Below, one piece after another: positions 46,878-57,021 of a DNA stretch of 64,000 nucleotides. How positions within the stretch are numbered: the stretch's first letter is position 1; the number at the start of each line of letters is the position of its first letter. A program made the translations under genes and the position numbers. The notes beneath the pieces are model-generated. The model was not told the DNA's origin and did not search any database. It saw only the letters and a list, made by a program, of their open reading frames with translations. Origin of the DNA: Aeromonas bestiarum (GTDB taxonomy: Bacteria > Pseudomonadota > Gammaproteobacteria > Enterobacterales > Aeromonadaceae); assembly GCF_000819745.1 (NCBI RefSeq), contig NZ_CDDA01000038.1:62001-126000 (forward strand), in the 5' to 3' direction.

Positions 46878-46940
46878 CCTAACTGATTAGATGGCTAGCG
46901 CCTAACTGACTAATGCCTAACTGACTAGATGGCTCGCGCC
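46878..46940 (-). repeat. Tandem partial copies of the Dph6-like gene end
   Basis: The last 24 nt of the Dph6-like gene including its stop (46917-46940) recur at about 46878-46901 with few changes. A shorter third copy (46902-46916) lies between them, so each carries its own TAG in the same frame. Confidence 0.8.
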
Positions 46941-47588
46941 CTCTTCCGCCAGATAGGCCAGATGATCCTGCCGTGCCACCTGCCAGCCATCGAGGTATAA
47001 GGGAGCGGCAAAGCCGGGGCCATCGGTCACCATTGTGTGGTACTCCCCCTGCTCGCCGCAGGCATCAAATCCCTGGCGCTCGGCCAGCTGTTGCAACTCG
47101 GCGAGGGTGGCTGCATTGAGCGAGCGCCCGGCCCACTCGGGAGCCAGCATCCGGGTATCGACGCAGGAGAGGTGAGCGACTATGCCGCGCGCCAGCATAT
47201 CCGCCAGCAAGGTTTGGCGAGATTGCTGCCAGAGCGGGGTGTGGACGACGAGCCCGAGCGGCTGGCTGCGCTCGCGGATCCAGTTTGGTGCGCCCCCCAC
47301 GCTGTCGATATCGCCGGTCACTACCCCATCGAGCGCCCACTCCTGCTGCAAGCGGCTCAGCGCGGTTTCGTAGCTCTGCTCGAACGGCGCTTCTATGGTG
47401 ACCAGCAGATGAGGCAGCCCGAGGGCCGCCGCCTGACTGCGCACCAGCGGCAAGGGGTGAGCCAGAAACCGGGGCTCTGGCGGTGCAAAGGTGGCCAGTG
47501 CCACCACCTGATGGCCCGCATCGCGGGCATGGCAGAGGGCCAGCATGGCATCCTTGCCACCGCTCCAGAGTAGGATGACGCGAGACAT
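46917..47588 (-). CDS. Dph6-related PP-loop ATP pyrophosphatase
   Basis: A 223-residue protein. The PP-loop S-G-G-K-D-A is at residues 9-14 and G-E-Q-G-E-Y-H-T near 195-202, both diagnostic of the diphthine-ammonia-ligase (Dph6/MJ0570) family. Bacteria lack diphthamide, so it probably adenylates and amidates another substrate. It is single-copy between convergent neighbours, and its last codons are tandemly repeated downstream. Confidence 0.82.
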   Translation of the reverse strand: MSRVILLWSGGKDAMLALCHARDAGHQVVALATFAPPEPRFLAHPLPLVRSQAAALGLPHLLVTIEAPFEQSYETALSRLQQEWALDGVVTGDIDSVGGAPNWIRERSQPLGLVVHTPLWQQSRQTLLADMLARGIVAHLSCVDTRMLAPEWAGRSLNAATLAELQQLAERQGFDACGEQGEYHTMVTDGPGFAAPLYLDGWQVARQDHLAYLAEEGASHLVS

Positions 47589-47692
47589 GGGGAAGATTCC
47601 TATGGTGAACGAGGGGGCATGCTACCCAGTGGCGGGGGCGCAGGTAAAGCCGCAGCGGGAAATCGTGGCAGGAATTGACCGGGGAGAAAAGA

Positions 47693-47716
47693 GCAGGCCC
47701 CCGTGCGGGGGCCTGC
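47693..47716 (-). terminator. Terminator of dcuB
   Basis: GCAGGCCCCC/GGGGGCCTGC stem; on the minus strand it is followed by TCTTTTCTCC. Confidence 0.85.
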
Positions 47717-47746
47717 CTGGCAAGAGCGTGATAAACGCCGCTGCGA

Positions 47747-49090
47747 TTAGAGCAGAATGGTGGTCAGCACATACCCCAGGGCGCAGGAGCTGCTGACCCC
47801 GATCAGCCCCGGAATGATGAAGCTGTGGTTGATGATGAACTTGCCGATGCGGGTGGTGCCGGAGCGGTCGAAACCGATACAGGCCAGATCGCTCGGGTAG
47901 GTCGGCAGCACGAAGTAGCCATAGCTCGCCGGCAGGAAGGCGATCAGCAGTTTCGGTTCCACCCCCAGCGCCAGACCCATGGGGGCGATGGCGGTGAGGG
48001 CGGCGGCCTGGCTGTTCACCAGCTTGGAGATAAGGAAGAGCACCAGGGCGTAGGTCCAGGGCTGGGCCTGTACCACGTGAGCCAGGGTTTCTTTCAGCAG
48101 CGGCATGTGAGCCTGGAAGAAGGTCTCACTCATCCATGCAACCCCGAACACGGAGAAGATGGCGACCATGCCGGCCTTGAACACGGGGCCGTTGGAGATC
48201 TCGCCCGGCTTGACCTTGCAGCGCATCAGAATGATGGCGCCGGCGATCAGCATCATCATCTGGATCACCAGGTTCATGGAGAGCGGGCCCGTCTTGTCCT
48301 TGATGGTGAACACGGGGCGCAGCCCTTCGTTGGCACCGAGCAAGACCACGGCGGCGATGGCGGCGAAGAAGATCCAGGTCGACCAGTAGGCCTCTTTCGG
48401 GAACTTGGTGTTGAGCAGGGTTTCACCACCGCCATAGACGAAGGTGCGCTGTTCCGGATCCTTGATCTTGGCCTGGAACTCCTCGTCTTGGTCCAGATCC
48501 TTGCCGCGGCGCAGGCTCCACAGGGCCGCCATGATCACGCCGGTCAGGGAGGAGGGGATGGCGATCATCAGGATGTCGAGCAGGCCGTAAGCCTGACCTA
48601 TGCCATGACCGGCCGCCAGGATGGAGACCATGGAGACCACGGCCACCGAGACCGGGGAGGCACAGATCGCCATCTGGGAGGCAACGGACGCCACCGCCAT
48701 GGGGCGCTCCGGGCGGATGTTCTTCTGCAGCGCTATGTCGGCGATGATGGGGAACATGGTGTAGACCACGTGGCCGGTGCCGCACAGGAAGGTGAGGGTC
48801 CAGGTAGTGAGCGGTGCCAGGATTGTGATGTATTGGGGGTGGCGGCGCAGCAGGCGCTCGGCAATCTGCATCATCAGGTTGAGGCCGCCCGCAGTCTGCA
48901 GGGTGGCGGCGCAGCCGATCACGGCGAGTATGGTCAGCATCACCTGTACCGGCGGTTCACCCGGGGTCAGGCCGAACACGAAGGTCAGCAGGAACAGACC
49001 TATGCCGCTGATGAGACCCAGTCCCATGCCCCCAAACCGGGTACCCAGCAGCAAGCAGCCGAGCACCACAAAAAATTCCATCAAGATCAT
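47747..49090 (-). CDS. dcuB: Anaerobic C4-dicarboxylate transporter DcuB
   Basis: A 447-residue membrane protein collinear with E. coli DcuB: L-C-G-T-G-H-V-V-Y-T near 104-113, I-R-P-E-R-P-M-A, and L-P-T-Y-P-S-D-L near 395. It is the main fumarate/succinate antiporter of fumarate respiration. The ATG at 49090 is preceded by GAGGTAATGGA. With dcuC three kilobases away, this region is equipped for anaerobic C4-dicarboxylate exchange. Confidence 0.94.
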   Translation of the reverse strand: MILMEFFVVLGCLLLGTRFGGMGLGLISGIGLFLLTFVFGLTPGEPPVQVMLTILAVIGCAATLQTAGGLNLMMQIAERLLRRHPQYITILAPLTTWTLTFLCGTGHVVYTMFPIIADIALQKNIRPERPMAVASVASQMAICASPVSVAVVSMVSILAAGHGIGQAYGLLDILMIAIPSSLTGVIMAALWSLRRGKDLDQDEEFQAKIKDPEQRTFVYGGGETLLNTKFPKEAYWSTWIFFAAIAAVVLLGANEGLRPVFTIKDKTGPLSMNLVIQMMMLIAGAIILMRCKVKPGEISNGPVFKAGMVAIFSVFGVAWMSETFFQAHMPLLKETLAHVVQAQPWTYALVLFLISKLVNSQAAALTAIAPMGLALGVEPKLLIAFLPASYGYFVLPTYPSDLACIGFDRSGTTRIGKFIINHSFIIPGLIGVSSSCALGYVLTTILL

Positions 49091-49202
49091 TCCATTACCT
49101 CGCGTGATTTAATCCATGTCAGTGTTGTGTTGGGTTCATGGACCGGGATTGTCTGTTTTTTATTTAGCCCTAAAGGGTTAGTGGGTATTGTGCCCTCCTA
49201 AA

Positions 49203-49228
49203 AGGGGTAAAAATTTGAGGTACTTCAA
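49203..49228. promoter_or_regulatory. FNR-like palindrome and NarL heptamer upstream of dcuB
   Basis: TTGAG-GTAC-TTCAA (49215-49228) is a symmetrical variant of the FNR box, eight of ten matches. TACCCCT on the minus strand (49203-49209) matches the NarL heptamer TACYYMT. Known dcuB control by FNR and nitrate makes both plausible. The rest of the 49091-49467 spacer shows no gene. Confidence 0.4.
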
Positions 49229-49425
49229 TAACTCATCGCTTTTTGATTTAACTGCATAAAAACCACGTATTAACATCATTGTTATTTGTTGTGCCAATAA
49301 ACGGCACCGTACGGGGCTCTATGTGCTGCAGGGGGTGAGGGGAGTGGCAGGTGGGCTGTGGGGGAGTGGAGTGGGTGATTAATTGTGGTGGTCTGCAGGG
49401 CGGAATGGCGCTGCCCGAATAACAA

Positions 49426-49450
49426 AAAGCCGACCCCGGGGTCGGCTTTG
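49426..49450 (-). terminator. Terminator of asnS
   Basis: AAAGCCGACCCC/GGGGTCGGCTTT perfect palindrome flanked by A and T runs, 18 nt beyond the asnS stop. Confidence 0.9.
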
Positions 49451-49467
49451 TCGGCAAGTGGTAGTAA

Positions 49468-50868
49468 TCAGAACTCGGCGGTACGCGGGGTACGCGGGAA
49501 GGGGATGACGTCGCGGACGTTGCCCATACCGGTCACATAGACCACCAGACGCTCGAAACCGAGGCCGAAACCGGCGTGCGGGACTGTGCCGAAGCGGCGC
49601 AGATCGCGATACCACCAGTAATCTTCCTTGTTCAGACCCATCTCGGCCATGCGCTGATCGAGTACTTCGAGGCGCTCTTCACGCTGGGCACCGCCGATGA
49701 TCTCGCCGATCCCCGGGGCCAGTACGTCCATGGCGGCAACGGTTTTGCCGTCATCGTTGAGACGCATGTAGAAGGCCTTGATGTCTTTCGGGTAGTTCTT
49801 CACCACCACAGGAGACTTGAAGTGCTCCTCGGCCAGATAGCGCTCGTGCTCGGAGGACAAGTCGATGCCCCAGGAGACAGGGAACTCGAAGGTCTTGCCA
49901 CAGTTTTTCAGCACTTCGATGGCATCTGTGTAGTCGATCTGGGCGAAGTCGGAGGAGACGAAGCGTTCCAGACGACCGATGGCATCCTTGTCGACGTGCT
50001 GGGCAAAGAACTCCAGATCGTCGCGGCGCTCACTCAGCACGGCGTTGAAGACGTATTTGAGCATGGCTTCGGCCAGGGCGGCGTTATCGTCCAGGTTGGC
50101 GAAGGCAATTTCCGGCTCAACCATCCAGAACTCGGCCAGATGGCGGCTGGTGTTGGAGTTTTCGGCGCGGAAGGTGGGCCCGAAGGTGTAGACCTTGGAG
50201 AGGGCACAGGCGTAGGTTTCGACGTTGAGCTGACCGGACACGGTCAGGAAGGTCTCCTTGCCGAAGAAGTCCTTGTCGTAATCGACCTTGCCGGCGTCGG
50301 TGCGCGGCAGGTTTTCCAGATCCAGGGTGGAGACGCGGAACATCTCGCCGGCACCTTCGGTGTCAGAGGCGGTGATGAGCGGAGCCGCAATCCACAGGTA
50401 ACCCTCTTCATGGAAGAAGCGGTGGATGGCCTGGGCCAGGCAGTTGCGCACCCGGGTCACGGCACCGACTATGTTGGTACGCGGACGCAGGTGGGCCTGT
50501 TCACGCAGGTACTCTATGCTGTGGCGCTTGGCGGCCATGGGGTAGGTGTCCGGATCTTCGACCCAGCCTACGACCTTGACGTCGGTGGCTTGCAGTTCGA
50601 AAGCCTGACCGTTGCCCTGGGAGGCGGCAACCACACCGGTGACTTCCACGGAGCAAGCTGTGGTCAGACGCAGCACTTCATTCTCATAATTGGCCAGGGT
50701 ATTGGGGACAACCGCCTGTACCGGATGGAAACAGGAGCCATCGGATACGGCCAAAAATGAGATCCCCGCCTTGGAATCACGGCGAGTCCGGATCCACCCT
50801 TTGACTGTCTGGGTGGTGCCAACCGCATATTTACCGGTCAGCACATCTACTACGGATGCGTGCGTCAT
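49468..50868 (-). CDS. asnS: Asparaginyl-tRNA synthetase
   Basis: A 466-residue class IIb synthetase, identical in length to E. coli AsnS. The N-terminal OB-fold anticodon domain ([12 protein letters not shown] near residue 25) precedes the catalytic domain with motif 2 ([15 protein letters not shown]) and motif 3 (G-F-G-L-G-F-E-R). It charges tRNA-Asn. The ATG at 50868 is chosen over a 39-residue upstream extension with no family match. Confidence 0.98.
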   Translation of the reverse strand: MTHASVVDVLTGKYAVGTTQTVKGWIRTRRDSKAGISFLAVSDGSCFHPVQAVVPNTLANYENEVLRLTTACSVEVTGVVAASQGNGQAFELQATDVKVVGWVEDPDTYPMAAKRHSIEYLREQAHLRPRTNIVGAVTRVRNCLAQAIHRFFHEEGYLWIAAPLITASDTEGAGEMFRVSTLDLENLPRTDAGKVDYDKDFFGKETFLTVSGQLNVETYACALSKVYTFGPTFRAENSNTSRHLAEFWMVEPEIAFANLDDNAALAEAMLKYVFNAVLSERRDDLEFFAQHVDKDAIGRLERFVSSDFAQIDYTDAIEVLKNCGKTFEFPVSWGIDLSSEHERYLAEEHFKSPVVVKNYPKDIKAFYMRLNDDGKTVAAMDVLAPGIGEIIGGAQREERLEVLDQRMAEMGLNKEDYWWYRDLRRFGTVPHAGFGLGFERLVVYVTGMGNVRDVIPFPRTPRTAEF

Positions 50869-51050
50869 CGAAATATTGTCTCCAGCTTGTTCTTGCAGCG
50901 CTATGGGTCTTGCCCGGGCATTGATAGACCCATCATGGCAGACTAAGCCGTCAATCTTACCCGCGCGGGTTTGATAAACAAGCAAAAATGTCGGACTCTG
51001 GAGGGGTTTTGTGTCCGGATCACTTCATGACCGGGCCACTTGGGTGAGGG

Positions 51051-51401
51051 ATGGGCATGAAAGAGCGGCGACATGGACCTGACCGGCTGACCCGGGTGCT
51101 GCAGGGCTTGGTGATCCTCTGCTGGGGCGGCTTCATCGCCTTGCTCTCCCTCTATCACTTCGCGCGGCCACAGACGGCCTACGGTTTTCTGGTCTATGGC
51201 GGGGTCAAGGTGCGCCAGAGCTGGGATCCCGTGCTGACTCCCTGGCTGGTGCACGGGCTTTGGGGTTGCTCTGTGCTGACCCTGGTGGTCTTGCTGTTCG
51301 AGCGGCAACGTTGCCGTCGTCGGGAGGATGTCGGCCTGGTGCATCTGGCCATCTTGTTGCTGATCCTCATCGCCAGCCTGCTGTTCTACTACAGGGGCTA
51401 A
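51051..51401 (+). CDS. Small inner-membrane protein of unknown function
   Basis: A 116-residue protein with three probable membrane helices (about 15-38, 62-85, 95-114) and short basic N-terminus. No family recognised. Its stop overlaps the stop of the convergent haem-HAMP gene, so the two are tail to tail. GAGGGATGGGC upstream offers a ribosome site. Confidence 0.6.
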   Translation: MGMKERRHGPDRLTRVLQGLVILCWGGFIALLSLYHFARPQTAYGFLVYGGVKVRQSWDPVLTPWLVHGLWGCSVLTLVVLLFERQRCRRREDVGLVHLAILLLILIASLLFYYRG

Positions 51402-52213
51402 TCTTGCTTTTTCTCGTCCCTCTCCGGGCGAGGTGCGGGGCGCTTGCCCAGCTGGCGCTCCACGCTGTCGAGCATCTGGTTGTAGGCCAGCGCGACCCGA
51501 CCTATCTCGTCCCCTTCATCCCCTTCCAGTCGATGACCGAAGTCGTGCAGATCGGTGGCCTCTTCCATGGAGCGGGTCAGCTGGTTGAGGGGGCGCACTA
51601 TCCAGGTGCGGATGACCCAGAGGGTCAGCAGCAGACCCAGCCCGAAGATGACGGTGAGGCTCAGCGCCGAGGTGAGAATGTTTTGCTCGACCCGGGTAAA
51701 GAGGGTATCGAGGGAGTAGTCAAAGCGCACCGCCCCCAGCACGGTATTTTCCGCCACCTGATGGCAGCTGGTGCAGTCGGTGCCGCGAAAATCCTTCTTG
51801 GCCAGCAGCGGCCGGGTTACCACCAGCTTGCTGTGCATGCCGTCGTGCACCACCTCCAGGCTGCCTTTGCCCGCCAGCGCCAGCTCGTCGAATCTGTCTT
51901 TGGGCTGCTCGCTCTCGTGGCCGATCCCGTACTGCTTGCTCACCGACTCGCCGCGCACTATGCGGGCATCCTCCACGTGGGCGTGATCGAGAAACTTGCT
52001 GCGCAGGGTGTCGCGGGCATCCATCTTGCCGGTCAGCATCAGCATGTTGAGACCGTCGAAATAGGCCTCTGTCTGCTCGCGACTCTGCTCCTTGATCAGG
52101 GTCAGGATGAGGTCGCGCTCGCGCACCGCCTGATAGGCAGCGGAGAAGACCAGCACCATGGAGAAGATGAACAGCAGGAAGAAGTTGATTTTGGCAGCAA
52201 TGGAGAGGCGCAT
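51398..52213 (-). CDS. Membrane haem-c HAMP-domain protein without output domain
   Basis: A 271-residue inner-membrane protein. A membrane helix at 8-28 and another at 180-202 enclose a periplasmic domain carrying a c-type haem motif C-T-S-C-H at 147-151. A HAMP domain (I-V-R-P-L-N-Q-L at 205-212, to about 255) follows, then a short charged tail. There is no kinase, cyclase or chemoreceptor module. It could sense redox state or gas and pass the signal to a partner, but no partner is adjacent. Confidence 0.75.
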   Translation of the reverse strand: MRLSIAAKINFFLLFIFSMVLVFSAAYQAVRERDLILTLIKEQSREQTEAYFDGLNMLMLTGKMDARDTLRSKFLDHAHVEDARIVRGESVSKQYGIGHESEQPKDRFDELALAGKGSLEVVHDGMHSKLVVTRPLLAKKDFRGTDCTSCHQVAENTVLGAVRFDYSLDTLFTRVEQNILTSALSLTVIFGLGLLLTLWVIRTWIVRPLNQLTRSMEEATDLHDFGHRLEGDEGDEIGRVALAYNQMLDSVERQLGKRPAPRPERDEKKQD

Positions 52214-52310
52214 GGGAAAGGTACGTCTGTTGGGTAAAACCCGCGCAGTCTACTCGCCCCGGCGGTCCGGGTCTGGTGCCTCGCTCACATTCTGATGAAA
52301 AAGAGTCAAA

Positions 52311-52336
52311 AGGCCCTGCATTCTCATGCAGGGCCT
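52311..52336 (-). terminator. Terminator of bioA
   Basis: AGGCCCTGCA/TGCAGGGCCT stem with a TTCTCA loop; on the minus strand it runs into TTTTGACTCTTTTT. Confidence 0.88.
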
Positions 52337-52348
52337 GTTCATTCAGGC

Positions 52349-53623
52349 TCAGAATTCGCCGCTGGCGATGGCCTCATTGATGGCGCCAGTCAATACCCTC
52401 AGCTCCTCGGAGGTGATGACGAAGGGAGGCATCAGGTAGACAAGCTTGCCAAACGGCCGGATCCAGGCCCCAAGCGATACGAACTTGCGCTGGATGCGCG
52501 CCACGTCCACCCGTTCCTTCATCTCCACCACGCCGATGGCGCCGAGCACCCGCACATCGGCCACCGCCGGGTTGAGGGTCAGTTCCACCAGCTCGGTACG
52601 CAGCTGGTGTTCGATGGCCTGCACCCGTTCCTGCCACGGGGAGGCCAGCAGCAGATCGATGGAGGCGTTGGCGACCGCACATGCCAATGGGTTGCCCATG
52701 AAGGTGGGGCCGTGCATAAAGACGCCGGCCTTGCCGTCGCAGATGGTGCGGGCAACCTGCTCGGTAGTCAGGGTCGCCGAGAGCGTCAGGTAGCCGCCGG
52801 TGAGCGCCTTGCCCAGACACATGATGTCGGGGCTGATCCCCGCCCAGTCACAGGCAAACAGCTGGCCGGTGCGACCAAAGCCGGTGGCGATCTCGTCGGC
52901 AATCAAGAGCACGCCGAACTCGTCGCACAGGGCGCGCACCCACTGCAGGTAGCGGGGATGGTAGAAGCGCATGCCGCCGGCCCCCTGCACTATGGGCTCG
53001 AGTATGATGGCCGCGATCTCCTGGTGGTGGTCAGCCATGAGCGTGGCCAGCTCCACCACGCTCTGCTCGTCCCACTCGGCGTGGAAGCGGCAGCTCGGTG
53101 CCGGGGCGAAATGGTGCTCCGGCAGGAAGCCTTTATAGAGCTCGTGCATGCCGCCATCCGGGTCGCAGACGCTCATGGCGCCGAAGGTGTCGCCGTGATA
53201 ACCGCCGCGCAGGGTGAGGAACTTGGCTCTGGGGGTGCCCCTGGCGTGCCAGTACTGCTGGGCCATCTTGAGCGCCACCTCCACCGCCACCGAGCCGGAA
53301 TCGGCAAGGAAGACTCTGTCCAGGCCGGCCGGGGTGATCTCCACCAGCTTGCGACACAGCTCGACGGCCGGGGCATGGGTCAGGCCGCCGAACATCACGT
53401 GGGACATCTTGCCGAGCTGGGCGGTGGCGGCCGCGTCCAGTTCCGGCACCTGATAGCCGTGGACGCAGGCCCACCAGGAGCTCATGCCATCCACCAGTTC
53501 GCGGCCATCGCTGAGGGTGATTTTTACCCCTTTGGCGCTGGCCACTTCATAGCAGGGCAGGGGGTGGGTGAGGGAGGTATAGGGGTGCCAGACGTGGTGC
53601 AGGTCGAATTCTTGATTGGTCAT
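52349..53623 (-). CDS. bioA: Adenosylmethionine-8-amino-7-oxononanoate aminotransferase
   Basis: A 424-residue class III PLP aminotransferase. The family motif D-E-I-A-T-G-F-G-R and the PLP lysine in C-L-G-K-A-L-T-G-G are clear, as are S-S-W-W-A-C-V-H-G near the N-terminus. It makes 7,8-diaminopelargonate with SAM as amino donor. The ATG at 53623 opens directly opposite the divergent bioBFCD operon. Confidence 0.97.
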   Translation of the reverse strand: MTNQEFDLHHVWHPYTSLTHPLPCYEVASAKGVKITLSDGRELVDGMSSWWACVHGYQVPELDAAATAQLGKMSHVMFGGLTHAPAVELCRKLVEITPAGLDRVFLADSGSVAVEVALKMAQQYWHARGTPRAKFLTLRGGYHGDTFGAMSVCDPDGGMHELYKGFLPEHHFAPAPSCRFHAEWDEQSVVELATLMADHHQEIAAIILEPIVQGAGGMRFYHPRYLQWVRALCDEFGVLLIADEIATGFGRTGQLFACDWAGISPDIMCLGKALTGGYLTLSATLTTEQVARTICDGKAGVFMHGPTFMGNPLACAVANASIDLLLASPWQERVQAIEHQLRTELVELTLNPAVADVRVLGAIGVVEMKERVDVARIQRKFVSLGAWIRPFGKLVYLMPPFVITSEELRVLTGAINEAIASGEF

Positions 53624-53634
53624 TATGTGTTCTG

Positions 53635-53668
53635 TTGTCAATTGGTTTGATCTGGTCGGTGTTGACAG
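53635..53668. promoter_or_regulatory. BirA operator between bioA and bioB
   Basis: A 34-bp imperfect palindrome, starting TTGTCAA and ending TTGACAG, has the same total length and end-sequence layout as the E. coli bio operator. It lies 12 nt from the bioA start and 145 nt from bioB, consistent with BirA-biotin repression of both promoters. Confidence 0.7.
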
Positions 53669-53812
53669 TCTACGCGCGCTCTCTACACTAGCCAACAATT
53701 TCAGCCACTTGGCTCTGCCCATTGAGAAGGTGCAGGCACAGCGGCGGTTTCTGTGTTCGCTCATCCGGGATGGCCGGCGCAGGATCCCACTTATAACAAT
53801 CGGAAGCCATGT

Positions 53813-54901
53813 ATGAATGCTCTCACCCTGGGCGGCCACGCCCTTCGCCACGACTGGACCCTGTCCGAGGTTCAGGCCCTTTTTGCCCTGCCATTCAACG
53901 ATCTGCTGTTCCAGGCCCAGACGGTACACCGTGCCCATTTCGATCCCAACGAGGTGCAGGTGAGCACCCTGCTCTCCATCAAGACAGGCGCCTGCCCGGA
54001 GGATTGCAAGTATTGCCCCCAGAGCGCCCGCTATCACACCGGGCTCGAGACAGAGCGGCTGATGGAGGTGGAGAAGGTGCTGGAACGGGCCCGCGAGGCC
54101 AGGGCCAACGGTTCGTCCCGCTTCTGCATGGGGGCCGCCTGGCGCAACCCCAAGGAGCGGGACATGCCCTATATCCTGCGGATGATCGAGGAGGTGCGCG
54201 GGCTCGGCATGGAGACCTGCATGACCCTAGGGATGTTGACCGCCGATCAGGCCGCCCGTCTCGGCGCGGCGGGCCTTGACTACTACAACCACAACCTCGA
54301 CACCTCGCCGGAGTTCTACGGCGAGATCATCTCCACCCGCACCTATCAGGACAGGCTGGATACCCTGGAGCATGTGCGCGGCGCCGGCATGAAGGTCTGC
54401 TCCGGTGGCATCGTCGGCATGGGGGAGCAGGCGAAAGACCGGGCGGGCCTCTTGATGGCGCTGGCCAACCTGCCGCGCCACCCGGAGAGCGTGCCCATCA
54501 ACATGCTGGTCAAGGTGAAGGGGACGCCGCTGGAAAACGAAGAGAACCTCGACTCGTTCGAATTTATCCGCACCATAGCCGTGGCGCGCATCATGATGCC
54601 CACCTCCCATGTGCGCCTCTCGGCCGGGCGGGAGAAGATGAACGAGCAGATGCAGGCCATGTGCTTTATGGCAGGGGCCAACTCCATCTTCTACGGCTGC
54701 AAGCTGCTGACCACGCCGAACCCCGACGAGAACAGCGACATGCAGCTGTTCAAGCGGCTCGGCATCCGCCCCGCCCAGCGGGCCCTGAAGCCGGACCAGG
54801 TACAAGAAGAGGAGCTGCTGGCCGAGGTGAGTCGCCAGAGCGAGCCGGATGAGATGTTTTACGATGCCACCCGTCCCCGTGCAGGCGTAGCGCGTCCATG
54901 A
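53813..54901 (+). CDS. bioB: Biotin synthase
   Basis: A 362-residue radical-SAM enzyme. The 4Fe-4S motif C61-x3-C65-x2-C68 (C-P-E-D-C-K-Y-C) is present and later Cys/Arg residues that bind the 2Fe-2S cluster (G-G-I-V-G-M-G-E region) are intact. It inserts sulfur into dethiobiotin. The ATG at 53813 follows GGAAGCC. The stop overlaps bioF. Confidence 0.98.
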   Translation: MNALTLGGHALRHDWTLSEVQALFALPFNDLLFQAQTVHRAHFDPNEVQVSTLLSIKTGACPEDCKYCPQSARYHTGLETERLMEVEKVLERAREARANGSSRFCMGAAWRNPKERDMPYILRMIEEVRGLGMETCMTLGMLTADQAARLGAAGLDYYNHNLDTSPEFYGEIISTRTYQDRLDTLEHVRGAGMKVCSGGIVGMGEQAKDRAGLLMALANLPRHPESVPINMLVKVKGTPLENEENLDSFEFIRTIAVARIMMPTSHVRLSAGREKMNEQMQAMCFMAGANSIFYGCKLLTTPNPDENSDMQLFKRLGIRPAQRALKPDQVQEEELLAEVSRQSEPDEMFYDATRPRAGVARP

Positions 54902-56115
54902 AGAGCCCAGTGGTAACGGGTCCCTTTGGGTTGGGCGCTGCGCTGGCCGGGCGCGAGCAGGCCGCCTTGCTGCGCCGCCGCACTGCCACAGATGGCCGCA
55001 CGGGAGCCAGGCTGGTGGTCGATGGGCGCGACTACCTCAACCTCTCCGCCAACGACTATCTGGGGCTGGCGGATCACCCCGCCATCAAGGCCGCCTTCAA
55101 GGAGGGGATTGACCGCTATGGAACGGGCTCAGGCGCCTCGCCGCTGGTGACCGGTTACAGCCGCGCCCACCAACAGTTGGAAGAGACGCTTGCCGACTGG
55201 TTGGGGGTGGAGGCTGTGCTGCTGTTCAACTGCGGTTTTTCGGCCAATCAGGCGGTGCTCAAGGCCCTGCTCGGCAAGGATCACTTGCTGTGGCAAGACA
55301 AACTCAACCACGCCTCCTTGCAGGAGATGGGCAGCCAGCTGCCCTGCAAGATGAAGCGTTTCGGCCACAACGATATGGCCGCTCTCGGGCGTCAACTCGA
55401 ACCAAATCGGGGCTTGATCGTCTCGGAAGGGGTGTTCAGCATGGACGGGGATCAGGCCCCCTGGCGCGAGCTTGCGGCATTGGCCGCCCGGAGCGGCAAC
55501 TGGCTGATGATCGACGATGCCCACGGTCTCGGCGTGCTGGGGTCAGAGGGGCGCGGCACCCTGGAGGCGCAAGGAGTTGATCCCGCTTGCGTCCACATCC
55601 AGATGGGCACCTTTGGCAAGGCGCTCGGGGTGGCCGGGGCCTTTGTCGGCGGCAGCCGCGAGCTGGTGGACTATCTGGTCAACTTCGCCCGTCACTACGT
55701 CTACAGCACCCATATGCCCGCCGCCCAGGCTTGCGCCGTGAGCAAAAGCATCGAACTGGTGCGCGGCGCCGACGGCGCCCGAGTCCGCTTGCAGCAGCTG
55801 ATAGCCCGCTTTCGGCAGGGCGCCGCCGCCCTTGGCTGGCAGCTTGGGGCGAGCGACACTCCCATACAACCGCTGCTGGTAGGGGAGAGCGCGGCTGCCT
55901 TGCAACTGGCACAGCGGTTGCGGGATAGCGGCGTCTGGGTCAGCGCCATTCGCCCGCCCACTGTGCCGGCGGGCACGGCGCGGCTGCGCATCACCCTGAG
56001 CGCGGCCCACAGTGAACAGGATGTGGATCGCCTGCTCTATGCCCTCGGCCCTTGCACCCTGTTGGCCAGCGGGGATCTGGATGCCGCAGACCCGAGAGGT
56101 GCTCGCCATGCATGA
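54898..56115 (+). CDS. bioF: 8-amino-7-oxononanoate synthase
   Basis: A 405-residue alpha-oxoamine synthase (PLP fold I). [10 protein letters not shown] lies in the centre and the PLP lysine in [10 protein letters not shown]. It condenses pimeloyl-ACP with alanine. Its ATG overlaps the bioB stop (ATGA) and its end overlaps bioC by 8 nt. The tail after about residue 385 (C-T-L-L-A-S-G-D-L) is longer than in E. coli and encodes the start region of bioC. Confidence 0.96.
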   Translation: MKSPVVTGPFGLGAALAGREQAALLRRRTATDGRTGARLVVDGRDYLNLSANDYLGLADHPAIKAAFKEGIDRYGTGSGASPLVTGYSRAHQQLEETLADWLGVEAVLLFNCGFSANQAVLKALLGKDHLLWQDKLNHASLQEMGSQLPCKMKRFGHNDMAALGRQLEPNRGLIVSEGVFSMDGDQAPWRELAALAARSGNWLMIDDAHGLGVLGSEGRGTLEAQGVDPACVHIQMGTFGKALGVAGAFVGGSRELVDYLVNFARHYVYSTHMPAAQACAVSKSIELVRGADGARVRLQQLIARFRQGAAALGWQLGASDTPIQPLLVGESAAALQLAQRLRDSGVWVSAIRPPTVPAGTARLRITLSAAHSEQDVDRLLYALGPCTLLASGDLDAADPRGARHA

Positions 56116-56908
56116 GCGTTTCCAGTCGGTCGACAAGGCCCAGCTCGCCCGCCGCTTCGGGGCGGCCGCCCGCCACTATGACGCCCACGCCAGCTTCCAG
56201 CAGGAGGTGGGGCTGGCGCTGCTCGAGCGGATGCCGGACAGGCAGGTTGGCCTTGAGCCGACGGTGAGCGGGCTGGATCTGGGTTGCGGCACAGGTTTCT
56301 TCCTGCCGCACCTGGCGGGCCGTTGTCACCGGCTGCACGGGCTGGATCTCGCCCCCGGCATGCTGGCGCAGGCGGCCCTGCGCGGCAGTGGCGCTCAACT
56401 GGTGTGCGGCGATGCGGAGCAGTTGCCCTTTGCCGATCAGAGTCTGGACTGGGTCTTCTCCAGCCTGGCCTTGCAGTGGTGCGAGCGTCCGGCGCAGGCC
56501 TTTGCCGAGCTGCATCGGGTGCTCAAACCCGGCGGCCGGCTGTTGTTCTCGACCCTGCTCTCGGATTCGCTCTGGCAATTGCGTGAGGCCTGGCGCACGG
56601 TTGACGACAGTCCCCATGTCAATCGCTTCCTCAGCCTGCCACAATTGCAGGATGCCATGGCCGCAGGGGGCTTCACTGCTCCTCGCCTCGAGAGCCTGAC
56701 CTGGTCGCTCGTCTATCCCGAACTGAGCGGTCTGCTGCGCGATCTCAAGGGGATAGGGGCCAGCCAGATCAATGATGAGCGCCAGCCCGGCCTCAGCAGC
56801 CGGCAGCGCTTGCAGCGCCTGAGCCTGGCCTATGAAGCCCATCGTCAGCCGGACGGCAGGCTGACCGCCAGCTACCAGGTCTGTCTGGGGCAAGCGAGCC
56901 GCCGATAA
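56108..56908 (+). CDS. bioC: Malonyl-ACP O-methyltransferase
   Basis: A 266-residue class I SAM methyltransferase. Motif I L-D-L-G-C-G-T-G-F is near residues 57-65. BioC methylates malonyl-ACP to disguise it for fatty acid synthesis of the pimeloyl chain. The ATG at 56108 lies within the end of bioF. Size and motifs match E. coli BioC. Confidence 0.94.
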   Translation: MHERFQSVDKAQLARRFGAAARHYDAHASFQQEVGLALLERMPDRQVGLEPTVSGLDLGCGTGFFLPHLAGRCHRLHGLDLAPGMLAQAALRGSGAQLVCGDAEQLPFADQSLDWVFSSLALQWCERPAQAFAELHRVLKPGGRLLFSTLLSDSLWQLREAWRTVDDSPHVNRFLSLPQLQDAMAAGGFTAPRLESLTWSLVYPELSGLLRDLKGIGASQINDERQPGLSSRQRLQRLSLAYEAHRQPDGRLTASYQVCLGQASRR

Positions 56909-57021
56909 ACCGGTCCGAGGTTGAGCAGGCGGTGGATCTGCCGCTCGACCTGAAAGAGTTGATACGCAGGTGATCTGTCCCCACATGCGGATAGGCACCT
57001 GATTTGCGTTGAGGAGTCATC

